Positions 17,596 to 25,828 of a stretch of DNA of 43,089 bases are shown in pieces (positions within the stretch are counted from its first letter, which is position 1; every line of letters starts with the position of its first letter). Source of the stretch: an uncultured beta proteobacterium (lineage in GTDB: Bacteria; Pseudomonadota; Gammaproteobacteria; Burkholderiales; Burkholderiaceae_C); the NCBI GenBank assembly GCA_903927295.1, contig CAIYMN010000309.1, positions 1 through 43,089 on the forward strand, written 5' to 3'. A program made the translations under genes and the position numbers. The notes beneath the pieces are model-generated. The model was not told where the DNA came from. It did not search any database and saw only the letters and a list, made by a program, of their open reading frames with translations.

Positions 17596-19593
17596 TCAAT
17601 AGGTTTGACCCAACTGACTCAGAATTGCCGGATTTTCAAGCGTCGACGTATCCTGGGTGATGGATTCCCCCTTGGCGAGTGAGCGCAGTAGACGCCGCAT
17701 GATCTTGCCGGAGCGCGTCTTGGGCAGGTTTTCGCCAAAGCGAATGTCTTTTGGTTTGGCGATCGGTCCGATTTCCTTGGCCACCCAGTCACGCAATTCC
17801 TTCGCAATCGCACGCGCCTCATCGCCACTTGGGCAGGGACGCTTCAGGACGACGAAGGCGCAGATCGCCTCGCCTGTCATGTCGTCTGGTCTTCCCACCA
17901 CAGCGGCTTCGGCCACAAGATCGGTTTTAGACACCAAGGCCGATTCGATCTCCATCGTGCCCATGCGGTGACCGGACACATTGAGCACATCATCGATGCG
18001 ACCAGTGATACGGAAATAACCTCGGTCGATACTGCGCACGGCGCCGTCGCCCGCCAGGTAATAAGTGCCACCCATCTCCTCAGGAAAATAGCTCTTCTTG
18101 TAACGGTCAGGGTCATTCCAGATGGTGCGGATCATGGAGGGCCAGGGACGCTTCACCACCAGCATGCCGCCTGAGCCGTTGGGTACATCATGTCCTGCTT
18201 CATCGACGATGGCCGCCATGATGCCTGGCAATGGCAAGGTGCAACTGCCTGGAACCAGCGGCGTGGCGCCCGGCAGCGGTGTAATCATATGACCGCCGGT
18301 TTCGGTTTGCCAGAACGTGTCAACAATCGGACAGCGTTCGCCGCCTACATGTTTGTAGTACCACATCCATGCCTCTGGATTGATAGGTTCGCCGACGGAT
18401 CCAAGGATGCGCAAACTGCTCAAGTCAGAGCGCGCAGGATGGACTTTTTCATTGCTCTCGGCTGCCTTGATAAGGGAACGAATGGCCGTGGGTGCGGTGT
18501 AAAAGATGCTCACCTTGTGCCGCTCGATCATCTGCCAGAATCGACCGGCGTCCGGGTAGGTTGGAACACCCTCAAAAATGACCTGGGTTGCGCCGGCAGC
18601 CAGCGGTCCGTAGGCAACATAGCTGTGGCCGGTAATCCATCCGATGTCGGCTGTGCACCAGAAAACGTCAGATGGCTGCAAATCAAATGTCCAGTCCATG
18701 GTCAGCTTGGCCCAAAGCAGGAAGCCGCCCGTGGCATGCTGCACACCCTTGGGCTTGCCGGTAGAGCCCGACGTGTAGAGTATGAACAACGGATGTTCAG
18801 CATTGACAGAAACAGGTGCGCATTCGCTCGATTGCCCCTTGATCGCATCGCTGAACGTCAGATCGCGACCTGCCACCATATTGCAGGAACTGGCGGTGCG
18901 CTGGTAGACAAACACGTTCTTGATCGACTCGCAACCACCCAGCGCCAAACCCTCGTCAACAATCGCCTTCAATGGCAACTCTTTACCGCCACGCATCTGA
19001 AAATTGGCAGTAATCACGGCCACGGCACCAGCGTCAATGATGCGCTCCTGCAATGCCTTGGCCGAAAACCCGCCGAACACGACACTGTGCGTGGCGCCAA
19101 TGCGGGCGCAGGCTTGCATCGCAATCACGCCCTCAAGCGTCATCGGCATGTAAACCAGGACCCGGTCGCCATGCTTGACGCCGCTGGTCTTGAGTGCGTT
19201 GGCAAACTGACTGACACGACCCAGCAATTCCTTGTAGCTGGTCCTGGTTACCGTACCGTCATCGGCCTCAAAGATGACTGCCGTCTTGTTTTCGACCGGC
19301 GTGCCCATGTGCTTGTCCAGGCAATTCGCAGAGGCATTGAGTTCGCCGTCCTCAAACCATTGATAGAAAGGTGCGTTTGATTCGTTCAGCGTCTTGCTGA
19401 AAGGCTTGTTCCAGACCACGTTTTCGCGCGCCAGCCTGGCCCAGAAGCCCTCGAAATCGCTGGCCGCTTCAGCGCAAAGGGCGTTGTAGCCGTCCATGCC
19501 GGAGATGCGCGCCGAGTTGATGATGGCCTGACTTGGTGGAAATACACGGTTTTCGACGAGTACGGATTCGATGGCTGACGATGGCTCACTCAT
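17596..19593 (-). CDS. acs: Acetyl-CoA synthetase (AMP-forming)
   Basis: 665 aa, ANL superfamily; makes acetyl-CoA from acetate, ATP and CoA. Motifs: [25 protein letters not shown] in segments at the N-terminus, [14 protein letters not shown], the phosphate loop [37 protein letters not shown] in segments, [41 protein letters not shown], and the C-terminal acetylation-site motif [13 protein letters not shown]. All catalytic motifs are intact. The ATG at 19593 follows AGGAG; the frame stays open to 19728 but runs into the divergent fumarase region. The enzyme supplies acetyl-CoA to the TCA cycle and the PHA pathway in this window. Confidence 0.97.
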   Translation of the reverse strand: MSEPSSAIESVLVENRVFPPSQAIINSARISGMDGYNALCAEAASDFEGFWARLARENVVWNKPFSKTLNESNAPFYQWFEDGELNASANCLDKHMGTPVENKTAVIFEADDGTVTRTSYKELLGRVSQFANALKTSGVKHGDRVLVYMPMTLEGVIAMQACARIGATHSVVFGGFSAKALQERIIDAGAVAVITANFQMRGGKELPLKAIVDEGLALGGCESIKNVFVYQRTASSCNMVAGRDLTFSDAIKGQSSECAPVSVNAEHPLFILYTSGSTGKPKGVQHATGGFLLWAKLTMDWTFDLQPSDVFWCTADIGWITGHSYVAYGPLAAGATQVIFEGVPTYPDAGRFWQMIERHKVSIFYTAPTAIRSLIKAAESNEKVHPARSDLSSLRILGSVGEPINPEAWMWYYKHVGGERCPIVDTFWQTETGGHMITPLPGATPLVPGSCTLPLPGIMAAIVDEAGHDVPNGSGGMLVVKRPWPSMIRTIWNDPDRYKKSYFPEEMGGTYYLAGDGAVRSIDRGYFRITGRIDDVLNVSGHRMGTMEIESALVSKTDLVAEAAVVGRPDDMTGEAICAFVVLKRPCPSGDEARAIAKELRDWVAKEIGPIAKPKDIRFGENLPKTRSGKIMRRLLRSLAKGESITQDTSTLENPAILSQLGQTY

Positions 19594-19703
19594 GGCTAAG
19601 ACTCCTCTAATAGTTTTGAACTGCCCGCGACTGTCACGGTTTGCACTTACATGCCACTGACTAAGGTCAAACTTTGGGCTCGCCCGGCCCGGATAGGGCG
19701 CTG

Positions 19704-19715
19704 GTAGGCGCCTAC
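19704..19715. repeat. 12-bp perfect palindrome in the acs/fumarase divergent region
   Basis: GTAGGCGCCTAC is a perfect inverted repeat in the 160-base gap between acs and the fumarase gene. It partly overlaps TACAAT (19713-19718), a possible -10 for fumarase, although no good -35 is seen. It could be a regulator site. No recognised family consensus. Confidence 0.4.
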
Positions 19716-19753
19716 AATTCTCCGACATTGCACAACCCGAGGTTTACTTCACC

Positions 19754-21304
19754 ATGAGCACCATTCGTCAATCCGACCTGATCGAGTCCGTCGCGGCCGC
19801 CCTGCAATACATAAGCTACTACCACCCTGCTGACTACATTGCCCATCTGGCTCGTGCCTACGAACGTGAGCAGAGTCCTGCAGCAAAGGATGCCATCGCG
19901 CAGATCCTGACCAACAGCAAGATGAGCGCCGTCGGGCACCGCCCGATTTGCCAGGATACCGGCATCGTCAACGTCTTCCTGAAGGTCGGCATGGACGTGC
20001 GCTGGGGTGAATTCACCGGCAGTCTCGACGACGCTGTGAACGAGGGCGTACGTCGCGCTTACAACCATCCTGACAACATGCTGCGCGCCAGCGTCGTGAA
20101 TGACCCCCAGTTTGATCGCAAGAACACCAAAGACAACACGCCAGCCGTGATCTTCACTGAAATTGTGCCCGGCAACACGGTTGAAGTCACGGTCGCAGCC
20201 AAGGGTGGCGGCAGCGAAAACAAGAGCAAGATGGTCATGCTGAATCCAGGCGATTCGGTGGTCGACTGGGTTCTCAAGACGGTTCCGACGATGGGCGCGG
20301 GCTGGTGCCCGCCGGGGATGCTGGGTATCGGCATCGGCGGCACTGCCGAGAAAGCCGTGCTGATGGCCAAGCAGAGCCTGATGGAAGACCTTGACATGTA
20401 TGAGTTGCAGGCCAGGTCATCGGCCGGCCAGGTACTCACGAAGACGGAGGCGCTGCGCCTTGAACTGTTCGAGAAAGTCAATGCACTGGGCATCGGTGCA
20501 CAGGGTCTGGGCGGTCTCACCACGGTGCTTGATGTGAAGATCAAGATGTACCCGACCCATGCCGCGGGCAAGCCGGTGGCCATGATTCCCAACTGCGCCG
20601 CAACCCGGCATGCCCACTTTGTGATGGATGGCAGCGGCCCGGTCTATCTGACGCCGCCCTCGCTCGATTTGTGGCCGGACGTGCAATGGGCACCGGACTA
20701 TGTCAAGAGCAAAAAAGTGGACCTCAACAAGCTCACGAAAGAAGAAGTTGCCAGTTGGAAGCCAGGGGACACGCTGCTGCTCAACGGCAAAATGCTCACA
20801 GGCCGCGACGCCGCCCACAAGCGCATCCAGGATATGCTGGCTAAAGGCGAGAAACTGCCAGTGGACTTTACGAACCGGGTGATCTACTACGTCGGCCCGG
20901 TTGATCCTGTCAAGGATGAAGCGGTCGGCCCGGCCGGCCCAACGACCGCCACTCGGATGGACGGCTTCACCGAAATGATGCTTAGCAAGACCGGTCTGAT
21001 CTCCATGATCGGCAAGGCCGAGCGTGGTCCGGTCGCGATCGAGGCGATCAAGAAACACCGCAGCGCCTATCTGATGGCCGTTGGCGGCGCCGCCTACCTG
21101 GTCAGCAAAGCGATCAAGACCGCCAAAGTACTGGGTTTCGCCGATCTCGGCATGGAAGCCATCTATGAATTTGACGTCGTCGATATGCCTGTGACCGTAG
21201 CGGTCGATGCCGGAGGCACCAGCGCCCATATCACGGGTCCGGCCGAATGGGAAAAGCGCATCGCCAGTGGAGAATTCAAGGGTATTGCTGTCAAAGGCGC
21301 ATGA
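19754..21304 (+). CDS. Class I (iron-sulfur) fumarate hydratase
   Basis: 516 aa, fused alpha and beta parts of the tartrate dehydratase/fumarase class I family. Interconverts fumarate and malate in the TCA cycle using an oxygen-sensitive [4Fe-4S] cluster. Three candidate cluster Cys: C66 (GHRPICQDTG), C185 (GAGWCPPGMLG) and C281 (MIPNCAATRHAHF). The beta part contains YYVGPVDPVKDEAVGPAGPTT in segments and the ending VDMPVTVAVDAGGTSAH. Length fits the single-chain class I enzymes of beta-proteobacteria. The ATG follows the divergent region shared with acs. Whether a class II enzyme exists elsewhere cannot be told. Confidence 0.95.
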   Translation: MSTIRQSDLIESVAAALQYISYYHPADYIAHLARAYEREQSPAAKDAIAQILTNSKMSAVGHRPICQDTGIVNVFLKVGMDVRWGEFTGSLDDAVNEGVRRAYNHPDNMLRASVVNDPQFDRKNTKDNTPAVIFTEIVPGNTVEVTVAAKGGGSENKSKMVMLNPGDSVVDWVLKTVPTMGAGWCPPGMLGIGIGGTAEKAVLMAKQSLMEDLDMYELQARSSAGQVLTKTEALRLELFEKVNALGIGAQGLGGLTTVLDVKIKMYPTHAAGKPVAMIPNCAATRHAHFVMDGSGPVYLTPPSLDLWPDVQWAPDYVKSKKVDLNKLTKEEVASWKPGDTLLLNGKMLTGRDAAHKRIQDMLAKGEKLPVDFTNRVIYYVGPVDPVKDEAVGPAGPTTATRMDGFTEMMLSKTGLISMIGKAERGPVAIEAIKKHRSAYLMAVGGAAYLVSKAIKTAKVLGFADLGMEAIYEFDVVDMPVTVAVDAGGTSAHITGPAEWEKRIASGEFKGIAVKGA

Positions 21305-21404
21305 GGATCAGCCTGAAGATCGCCTGTTGCGACCAGTTCTTCTGGTAGCTGAGTACCACGTGGAATCAAGGATACCCTGACGCAAAGCTACTAGTCAAAG
21401 GGTG

Positions 21405-21429
21405 CCCTGCAACCATTCACATTGCAGGG
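21405..21429. repeat. Inverted repeat between fumarase and the PEP-CTERM gene
   Basis: CCCTGCAA (21405-21412) and TTGCAGGG (21422-21429) form an 8-bp stem with a 9-base loop. There is no T run after it, so it is not a clear terminator; it may be an operator or a leader hairpin of the next gene, which starts 66 bases later. The rest of the 190-base gap shows nothing recognisable. Confidence 0.4.
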
Positions 21430-21494
21430 TAGCGCTCCGAAAATTGTGTCATCGCTGGATCGAATCAGCGACAACAAACTTTCGGAGAGATCCC

Positions 21495-22226
21495 ATGACA
21501 CTCAAGCTAAACCGCTACTTTGCCTTGTCCGCACTGCTCTCCCTCACGGTGATCAGCACCCAGTCCCTGGCCGACGGTCAAAACTCGGGCAATACGGCGT
21601 ACGTCAGTGAAAACAGCAGTGTGGCTGGCCAAACTCTCAATCTGGTTCTGCCGGTTCAGCATGGTGCCAACGATTATTTCAGCGGCTCCCTCAACATCAC
21701 GACGGGTGCCAGCCTCCAAAACGGGGCGATTGCCCATGGCACTTCCTTTCTCGCCTACTGCATTGATCCATTTCAATGGTCTTCATCGTCACCTCTGAGC
21801 TACAACGTAGCGACCCTCAGCACCTTGGGAAGCACCCAGGCGGCTGATGTATCCAAGCTCTATTCGCAGTCCTATGCCAGCACCAGTGGCAACAGCGTCA
21901 ACAGCGCGGCGTTTCAGCTTGCTTTATGGGAACTCGCAAAGGATGACGGTGTCCTGACCAGTGGCGCAGTTCACACAACGAATTCGACAAATGCTTCAGT
22001 TGTCGCAGCAGCCGCCACCATGATCGACAACGCCAAACATGGCGCCGCTGGCTCCGCTCAGTACTCCTTCAACCTTTACACGAACACGAGCAACCAGGAC
22101 TATCTGGTCGCCACCATGGGTTCAGTCACACCCGTCCCGGAACCAGAAACCTATGCGATGCTCCTGGCAGGGCTTGGTCTCATCGGATTTACAGCGAGCA
22201 GACGCCGCGCCGCCAATCAAGCTTGA
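21495..22226 (+). CDS. PEP-CTERM sorting-domain surface protein with thioester-like Cys/Gln motifs
   Basis: 243 aa. The signal peptide covers about residues 1-26 (LSALLSLTVISTQSLA). The C-terminus has the PEP-CTERM signal: VPEPETYAMLLAGLGLIGF followed by SRRRAANQA. Such proteins are processed by exosortase and anchored or released at the cell surface, often with exopolysaccharide. The mature part is Ser/Thr/Asn-rich. It contains one Cys only, C89 in SFLAYCIDPFQW, and a later AAFQLALWELAKDD with Gln141. This pair resembles the Cys and Gln that form an internal thioester in surface adhesin thioester domains, and many PEP-CTERM proteins share this pattern. The start at 21495 follows GGAGAG. No exosortase gene is in the window. 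Specific function unknown. Confidence 0.9.
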   Translation: MTLKLNRYFALSALLSLTVISTQSLADGQNSGNTAYVSENSSVAGQTLNLVLPVQHGANDYFSGSLNITTGASLQNGAIAHGTSFLAYCIDPFQWSSSSPLSYNVATLSTLGSTQAADVSKLYSQSYASTSGNSVNSAAFQLALWELAKDDGVLTSGAVHTTNSTNASVVAAAATMIDNAKHGAAGSAQYSFNLYTNTSNQDYLVATMGSVTPVPEPETYAMLLAGLGLIGFTASRRRAANQA

Positions 22227-22253
22227 TGTTCCACCAAGAATACAGCCGCGGTA

Positions 22254-22283
22254 TTGAAATGTGTTTTGCAAATTGCATAAAAT
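22254..22283 (+). promoter_or_regulatory. Predicted sigma-70 promoter for the PilZ-like gene
   Basis: TTGAAA (22254-22259) and TAAAAT (22278-22283) are 18 bases apart; each matches the consensus at 5 of 6 positions. The expected start near 22290 leaves a leader of about 50 bases before the ATG at 22339. Confidence 0.55.
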
Positions 22284-22338
22284 ACTGGCGTGTGCGACGA
22301 GGTCCAGAGTGCTTTAGGTTTAGAAAGTTGAGTTCATC

Positions 22339-22689
22339 ATGAATAAGTTCAGGCCCAGCAAATTTGGCACAAGCAAATTCGGTACGACCATGTTTGAGCC
22401 CACCGGATTTCCCAAGCAACAACGCGGCAAGAGATACAGCACGGCATTGCCTACGTGCGTGAACGGCGTGACAGGGGTCACTCGCGACGTCAGTGTCAGT
22501 GGACTTTTCATTGTCCAAGACCAGGAATGTGCCCCAGGTTCGCATATTGATTTTTGGGTGAACCTGGACACGCCAGGGGGAAAACTCAAATTGTGCTGCG
22601 AAGGCGAGGTAGTCCGCGTTGAGAAGATCGATCAGCGCTTTGGCCTTGGTGTCAAGATACTCAGTCAGGTCATCAAAGAACTGAACTGA
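22339..22689 (+). CDS. PilZ-like domain protein
   Basis: 116 aa, soluble. After a short basic, Phe/Gly-rich leader with the near-repeat SKFGTSKFGTTMF, it has KQQRGKRYSTALP (an R-x2-R arrangement like the PilZ c-di-GMP arm), then TRDVSVSGLFIVQD, matching the PilZ (D/N)xSxxG motif, and the strand pattern PGSHIDFWVNL, LCCEGEVVRVE, FGLGVKIL. These are the hallmarks of a PilZ barrel. c-di-GMP binding is plausible but the Arg spacing is not canonical. The last 17 bases overlap the end of the convergent response regulator gene. It may take part in surface or exopolysaccharide control with its PEP-CTERM neighbour; that is inference. Confidence 0.75.
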   Translation: MNKFRPSKFGTSKFGTTMFEPTGFPKQQRGKRYSTALPTCVNGVTGVTRDVSVSGLFIVQDQECAPGSHIDFWVNLDTPGGKLKLCCEGEVVRVEKIDQRFGLGVKILSQVIKELN

Positions 22690-23371
22690 CATTTGCCTTC
22701 GCCGGGGCGTGCTTGTTGCAAAAGATATAGAGCTCAAGACGGCTGGTCACGCCGAGTTTTTCATAAATTGCAGCCAGATGATTGCGCAGCGTGTGCTGAC
22801 TGATGCACAAATCATCCGCAACAACCTTGAGTTGCTTGTCAGACGAGGCCACTACTGTCTGTAGCACCCTGGTTTCCTTCTTCGTCAGACTGGCGAGCTT
22901 CTTCTCTTCCGGCATGGCCTTTTTCGGCGCGTTCGCCTTGGCGATTTCGAGCAAAATCCGCGCGGTGGCGTTGCGGTTCACCCATAACTCACCCTGTTGA
23001 ATTTTTTCAATGGCGGTAAACAGGGCACTCGGTAAATCGTCTTTGGCCAAAACACCGCGCGCCCCTGCGATCACAGCCTGATCATGCAAAGACAAGTTCC
23101 GGCTCCCCGTCAAAATAATGATCTTTGCTTTACATGCGGCAGCAAAAACGGGAATCATGTACAGGCCATTGTCTTCACCCATGACCAACTCAAGTACGAT
23201 GACATCCGGTTCTTGCAGGCTGATCTGCTCCAGAGCTTCCGCACGAGTGGTAGCAACACCGCTAACAAGGAAGCGATCGTCACTCTGAATCAGAAGCTGC
23301 AAACCGGCAAGCACGATTCTCTGACAGTCGACGATCAGAACTTTGATGGGCTCAGTTGTCGCTCTAAGCAT
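22673..23371 (-). CDS. NarL/FixJ-type response regulator with a non-canonical receiver
   Basis: 232 aa. The receiver domain (about 8-125) is followed by a LuxR-type helix-turn-helix (about 160-222) with LTKKETRVLQTV, DDLCISQHTLRNHLAAIYEKLGVTSRLEL. The receiver is atypical. The acidic pair is D15-C16 instead of DD/DE, and the phospho-acceptor Asp is Glu61 in VIVLELVMGEDNG, where LDLxMP is expected. Thr88 (IILTGS) and Lys110 (GVLAKDD) are kept. A Glu at this place may mimic the phosphorylated state or make the protein independent of a kinase. No histidine kinase lies nearby. The ATG at 23371 follows a strong AGGAGGAG. DNA targets are unknown. Confidence 0.92.
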   Translation of the reverse strand: MLRATTEPIKVLIVDCQRIVLAGLQLLIQSDDRFLVSGVATTRAEALEQISLQEPDVIVLELVMGEDNGLYMIPVFAAACKAKIIILTGSRNLSLHDQAVIAGARGVLAKDDLPSALFTAIEKIQQGELWVNRNATARILLEIAKANAPKKAMPEEKKLASLTKKETRVLQTVVASSDKQLKVVADDLCISQHTLRNHLAAIYEKLGVTSRLELYIFCNKHAPAKANVSSVL

Positions 23372-23500
23372 GGCTCCTCCTAGCCCTCCAGGCCGATTCA
23401 GCGGTCAGTAATGTTGTCCCGATCATGAGGGCGATATTACCTTACCGCGATTCAAGTGCATACTAGCAAGGTTCACCCCCCACTCATCACAGGAACCGAG

Positions 23501-23641
23501 ATGACCCTTTGTCCCGTTGCCGTCGTCGCCGGATGCAGCAAGTGCCCCGTTGTCAAGATCTGTCCATTGAAATCCGTGATCGGCGATGCAGCCAAGGCGG
23601 CCCCGACGCCACCGGTTGCAACGACTCGCAAGAAAAAGTAG
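23501..23641 (+). CDS. Small four-cysteine protein, 46 aa, function unknown
   Basis: 46 aa starting MTLCPVAVVAGCSKCPVVK. It contains Cys at 4, 12, 15 and 21 (C-x7-C-x2-C-x5-C), three of them followed by or close to Pro, then ICPLKSVIGD and a tail rich in Ala, Pro and Lys ending RKKK. The ATG has an AGGAA site 5 bases upstream, and the frame begins well clear of the neighbours. The Cys spacing suggests a metal site or a small Fe-S cluster. Similar short proteins seem familiar from beta-proteobacteria, but I cannot name a family. It is 67 bases upstream of dapC on the same strand. Confidence 0.72.
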   Translation: MTLCPVAVVAGCSKCPVVKICPLKSVIGDAAKAAPTPPVATTRKKK

Positions 23642-23708
23642 CTGTCTGGCCCGTCGGGGCCAGCACGCCAGCATCGCGGCTTTTCGTGAAGCGGGATAAT
23701 CAACGCCC

Positions 23709-24929
23709 ATGAATTCACTCCTTTCCCTTCTGCAGCCCTACCCTTTTGAGCGCCTGCGCCAGCTCTTTGCCGATGTCACGCCGAATCCGGCCTTGTCGCA
23801 CATCAGCCTGGGCATGGGCGAGCCAAGGCACCCGACACCGACCTTCATCCGGCAGGCGATGATTGACGCCATCACGAGCACACCCAGCGGTCTGGCGAGT
23901 TACCCTGCGACGGCTGGTGAACTCGCCCTGCGCGAGGCCTTCGCCCACTGGTTGCAGTTGCGTTATCACCTCACGGTTGGCCCGGCAACCCAGATGCTGC
24001 CAGTCAGCGGTTCGCGCGAAGCCTTGTTTGCGCTGACCCAGACGATCGTCAACCAGGCCCAAAATCGCAAGGCAACCGATGCCAAGCCGGTCGTCGTATG
24101 CCCGAACCCGTTCTACCAGATTTACGAGGGTGCAGCGTTGTTGGCAGGTGCAGAACCGTACTTTGTACCAACGGACGCTGCGCGCAATTTTGCACAGGAT
24201 TGGGACTGCGTTCCGCATGAGGTGTGGCAACGCACGCAACTGCTGATTGTCTGTTCACCAGGGAACCCGACCGGCGCAGTGATGCCCCTGTCGGACTGGA
24301 AGAAACTGTTTGATCTGAGTGATCGCTATGGCTTTGTCATCGCGTCGGACGAGTGCTACAGCGAGATCTACTTTCGCGATGAACCACCGCTGGGGGGTAT
24401 GGAGGCAGCTGCCAAACTGGGTCGACTTGACTTCCGGAATCTGATTTCCCTGACGAGCCTGTCCAAACGCAGCAACGTGCCCGGCATGCGCAGCGGCTTC
24501 TGCGCCGGCGACGCGGCCATCATCAAGCAGTTCTTGTTGTATCGAACCTACCATGGCTGCGCCATGAGCCCGGTCGTGCAGGCTGCCAGCATAGCGGCTT
24601 GGCGCGACGAACAGCACGTCATCGAGAACCGCGCCATGTATCGCAGCAAGTTTGCGCAGGTCACACCGATGCTGGCAGAAGTGCTTGAGGTTGCCCTGCC
24701 AGACGCAGGGTTCTATTTGTGGGCCAAAGTCCCAGGCAGCGACGTCGATTTTGCCCGCCGCCTGTTCGCTCTCTACAATGTCACGGTTTTGCCGGGTTCC
24801 TACCTGTCGCGAACAAGCGAAGGCATCAACCCAGGCGAGCAGCGAATTCGCATGGCCCTGGTAGCAGAGACCGCCGAGTGTGTGCAAGCCGCACAACGCA
24901 TCGTCGAATTTGTCAAAACCGGACTCTGA
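23709..24929 (+). CDS. dapC: Succinyldiaminopimelate transaminase
   Basis: 406 aa, class I/II PLP-dependent aminotransferase. DapC makes N-succinyl-LL-2,6-diaminopimelate in lysine and peptidoglycan synthesis. Motifs: ISLGMGEPRHPTP near the N-terminus, LPVSGSREALFAL, CPNPFYQIYEGAALLAGAEP in segments, VCSPGNPTGAVM, ASDECYSEIYF, and the Schiff-base Lys in SLTSLSKRSNVPGMRSGF. GQR/EQRIRMALV near the C-terminus holds the carboxylate-binding Arg. Assignment as DapC rather than a general aminotransferase comes from dapD 37 bases downstream. Starts MNSLLSLLQPYPFERL, as in the family. Confidence 0.94.
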   Translation: MNSLLSLLQPYPFERLRQLFADVTPNPALSHISLGMGEPRHPTPTFIRQAMIDAITSTPSGLASYPATAGELALREAFAHWLQLRYHLTVGPATQMLPVSGSREALFALTQTIVNQAQNRKATDAKPVVVCPNPFYQIYEGAALLAGAEPYFVPTDAARNFAQDWDCVPHEVWQRTQLLIVCSPGNPTGAVMPLSDWKKLFDLSDRYGFVIASDECYSEIYFRDEPPLGGMEAAAKLGRLDFRNLISLTSLSKRSNVPGMRSGFCAGDAAIIKQFLLYRTYHGCAMSPVVQAASIAAWRDEQHVIENRAMYRSKFAQVTPMLAEVLEVALPDAGFYLWAKVPGSDVDFARRLFALYNVTVLPGSYLSRTSEGINPGEQRIRMALVAETAECVQAAQRIVEFVKTGL

Positions 24930-24966
24930 ACCCTATCCCTTACCTTGATCTGAAAGTCGCAACTGT

Positions 24967-25791
24967 ATGACCCAACAACTCCAGGAAATCATCGATAGCG
25001 CGTGGGAAGACCGCGCAAATATCTCCGTCAAAACTGCTTCCAATGAAGTCAAGCAAGCCGTCGAACAAGTCATATCCCAACTCAACTCGGGGCAGTTGCG
25101 TGTTGCCACCCGCACTGCGGTTGGCCAGTGGCTTACCCATCAATGGATCAAGAAGGCCGTGTTGCTAAGCTTTCGTCTGAAGGACAATCAGATCATGAAG
25201 GCCGGCGAACTTGGCTTCTATGACAAGGTGGCGACCAAGTTTGCGCATTTGGACGATGCCGGGATGCGTGCAACCGGTGTGCGGGTTGTACCGCCCGCAG
25301 TGGCCAGACGCGGCAGTTTCATCGGCAAAGGAGTCATATTGATGCCATCCTACGTCAACATCGGCGCCTACGTTGATGAAGGCACGATGGTCGATACCTG
25401 GGCGACCGTCGGGTCCTGCGCGCAGATCGGGAAGAACGTGCACCTCAGCGGCGGCGTCGGCATTGGCGGCGTACTTGAACCCATGCAAGCCGGCCCGACC
25501 ATCATTGAGGACAACTGCTTTATTGGCGCCCGATCGGAAGTAGTAGAGGGCGTGATTGTGGAGGAAAACTCGGTACTTTCCATGGGTGTTTACCTCGGCC
25601 AGAGCACGCCAATTTACGAACGAGCGACTGACACCGTCAGTTATGGACGCATTCCAAGTGGGTCAGTTGTCATCAGTGGAACTTTGCCCAAGAATGGCGG
25701 GCAGTACAGTCTTTACGCAGCGATCATCGTCAAGCGGGTTGACGCCCAGACGCGTGCCAAGACCAGTTTGAACGACTTGTTGCGCGATTGA
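24967..25791 (+). CDS. dapD: 2,3,4,5-tetrahydropyridine-2,6-dicarboxylate N-succinyltransferase
   Basis: 274 aa. Transfers succinyl from succinyl-CoA to tetrahydrodipicolinate, the step before DapC. The N-terminal helical part ([20 protein letters not shown], then PVGQW-like [22 protein letters not shown]) leads to a left-handed beta-helix of hexapeptide repeats ([31 protein letters not shown]). [23 protein letters not shown] is a signature stretch, and [13 protein letters not shown] matches the family end. Length is exactly typical. It is co-directional with dapC and the PilT/PilU-like gene, which begins 37 bases on. Confidence 0.97.
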   Translation: MTQQLQEIIDSAWEDRANISVKTASNEVKQAVEQVISQLNSGQLRVATRTAVGQWLTHQWIKKAVLLSFRLKDNQIMKAGELGFYDKVATKFAHLDDAGMRATGVRVVPPAVARRGSFIGKGVILMPSYVNIGAYVDEGTMVDTWATVGSCAQIGKNVHLSGGVGIGGVLEPMQAGPTIIEDNCFIGARSEVVEGVIVEENSVLSMGVYLGQSTPIYERATDTVSYGRIPSGSVVISGTLPKNGGQYSLYAAIIVKRVDAQTRAKTSLNDLLRD

Positions 25792-25828
25792 TATTTCACG
25801 AGCAGTACCAGGACGAAGGGAGAAAAGC

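Noticed and set aside
18190-19380. 396-codon open frame opposite acs
   Set aside because: Shadow of the intact Acs gene; no domain, no ribosome site.
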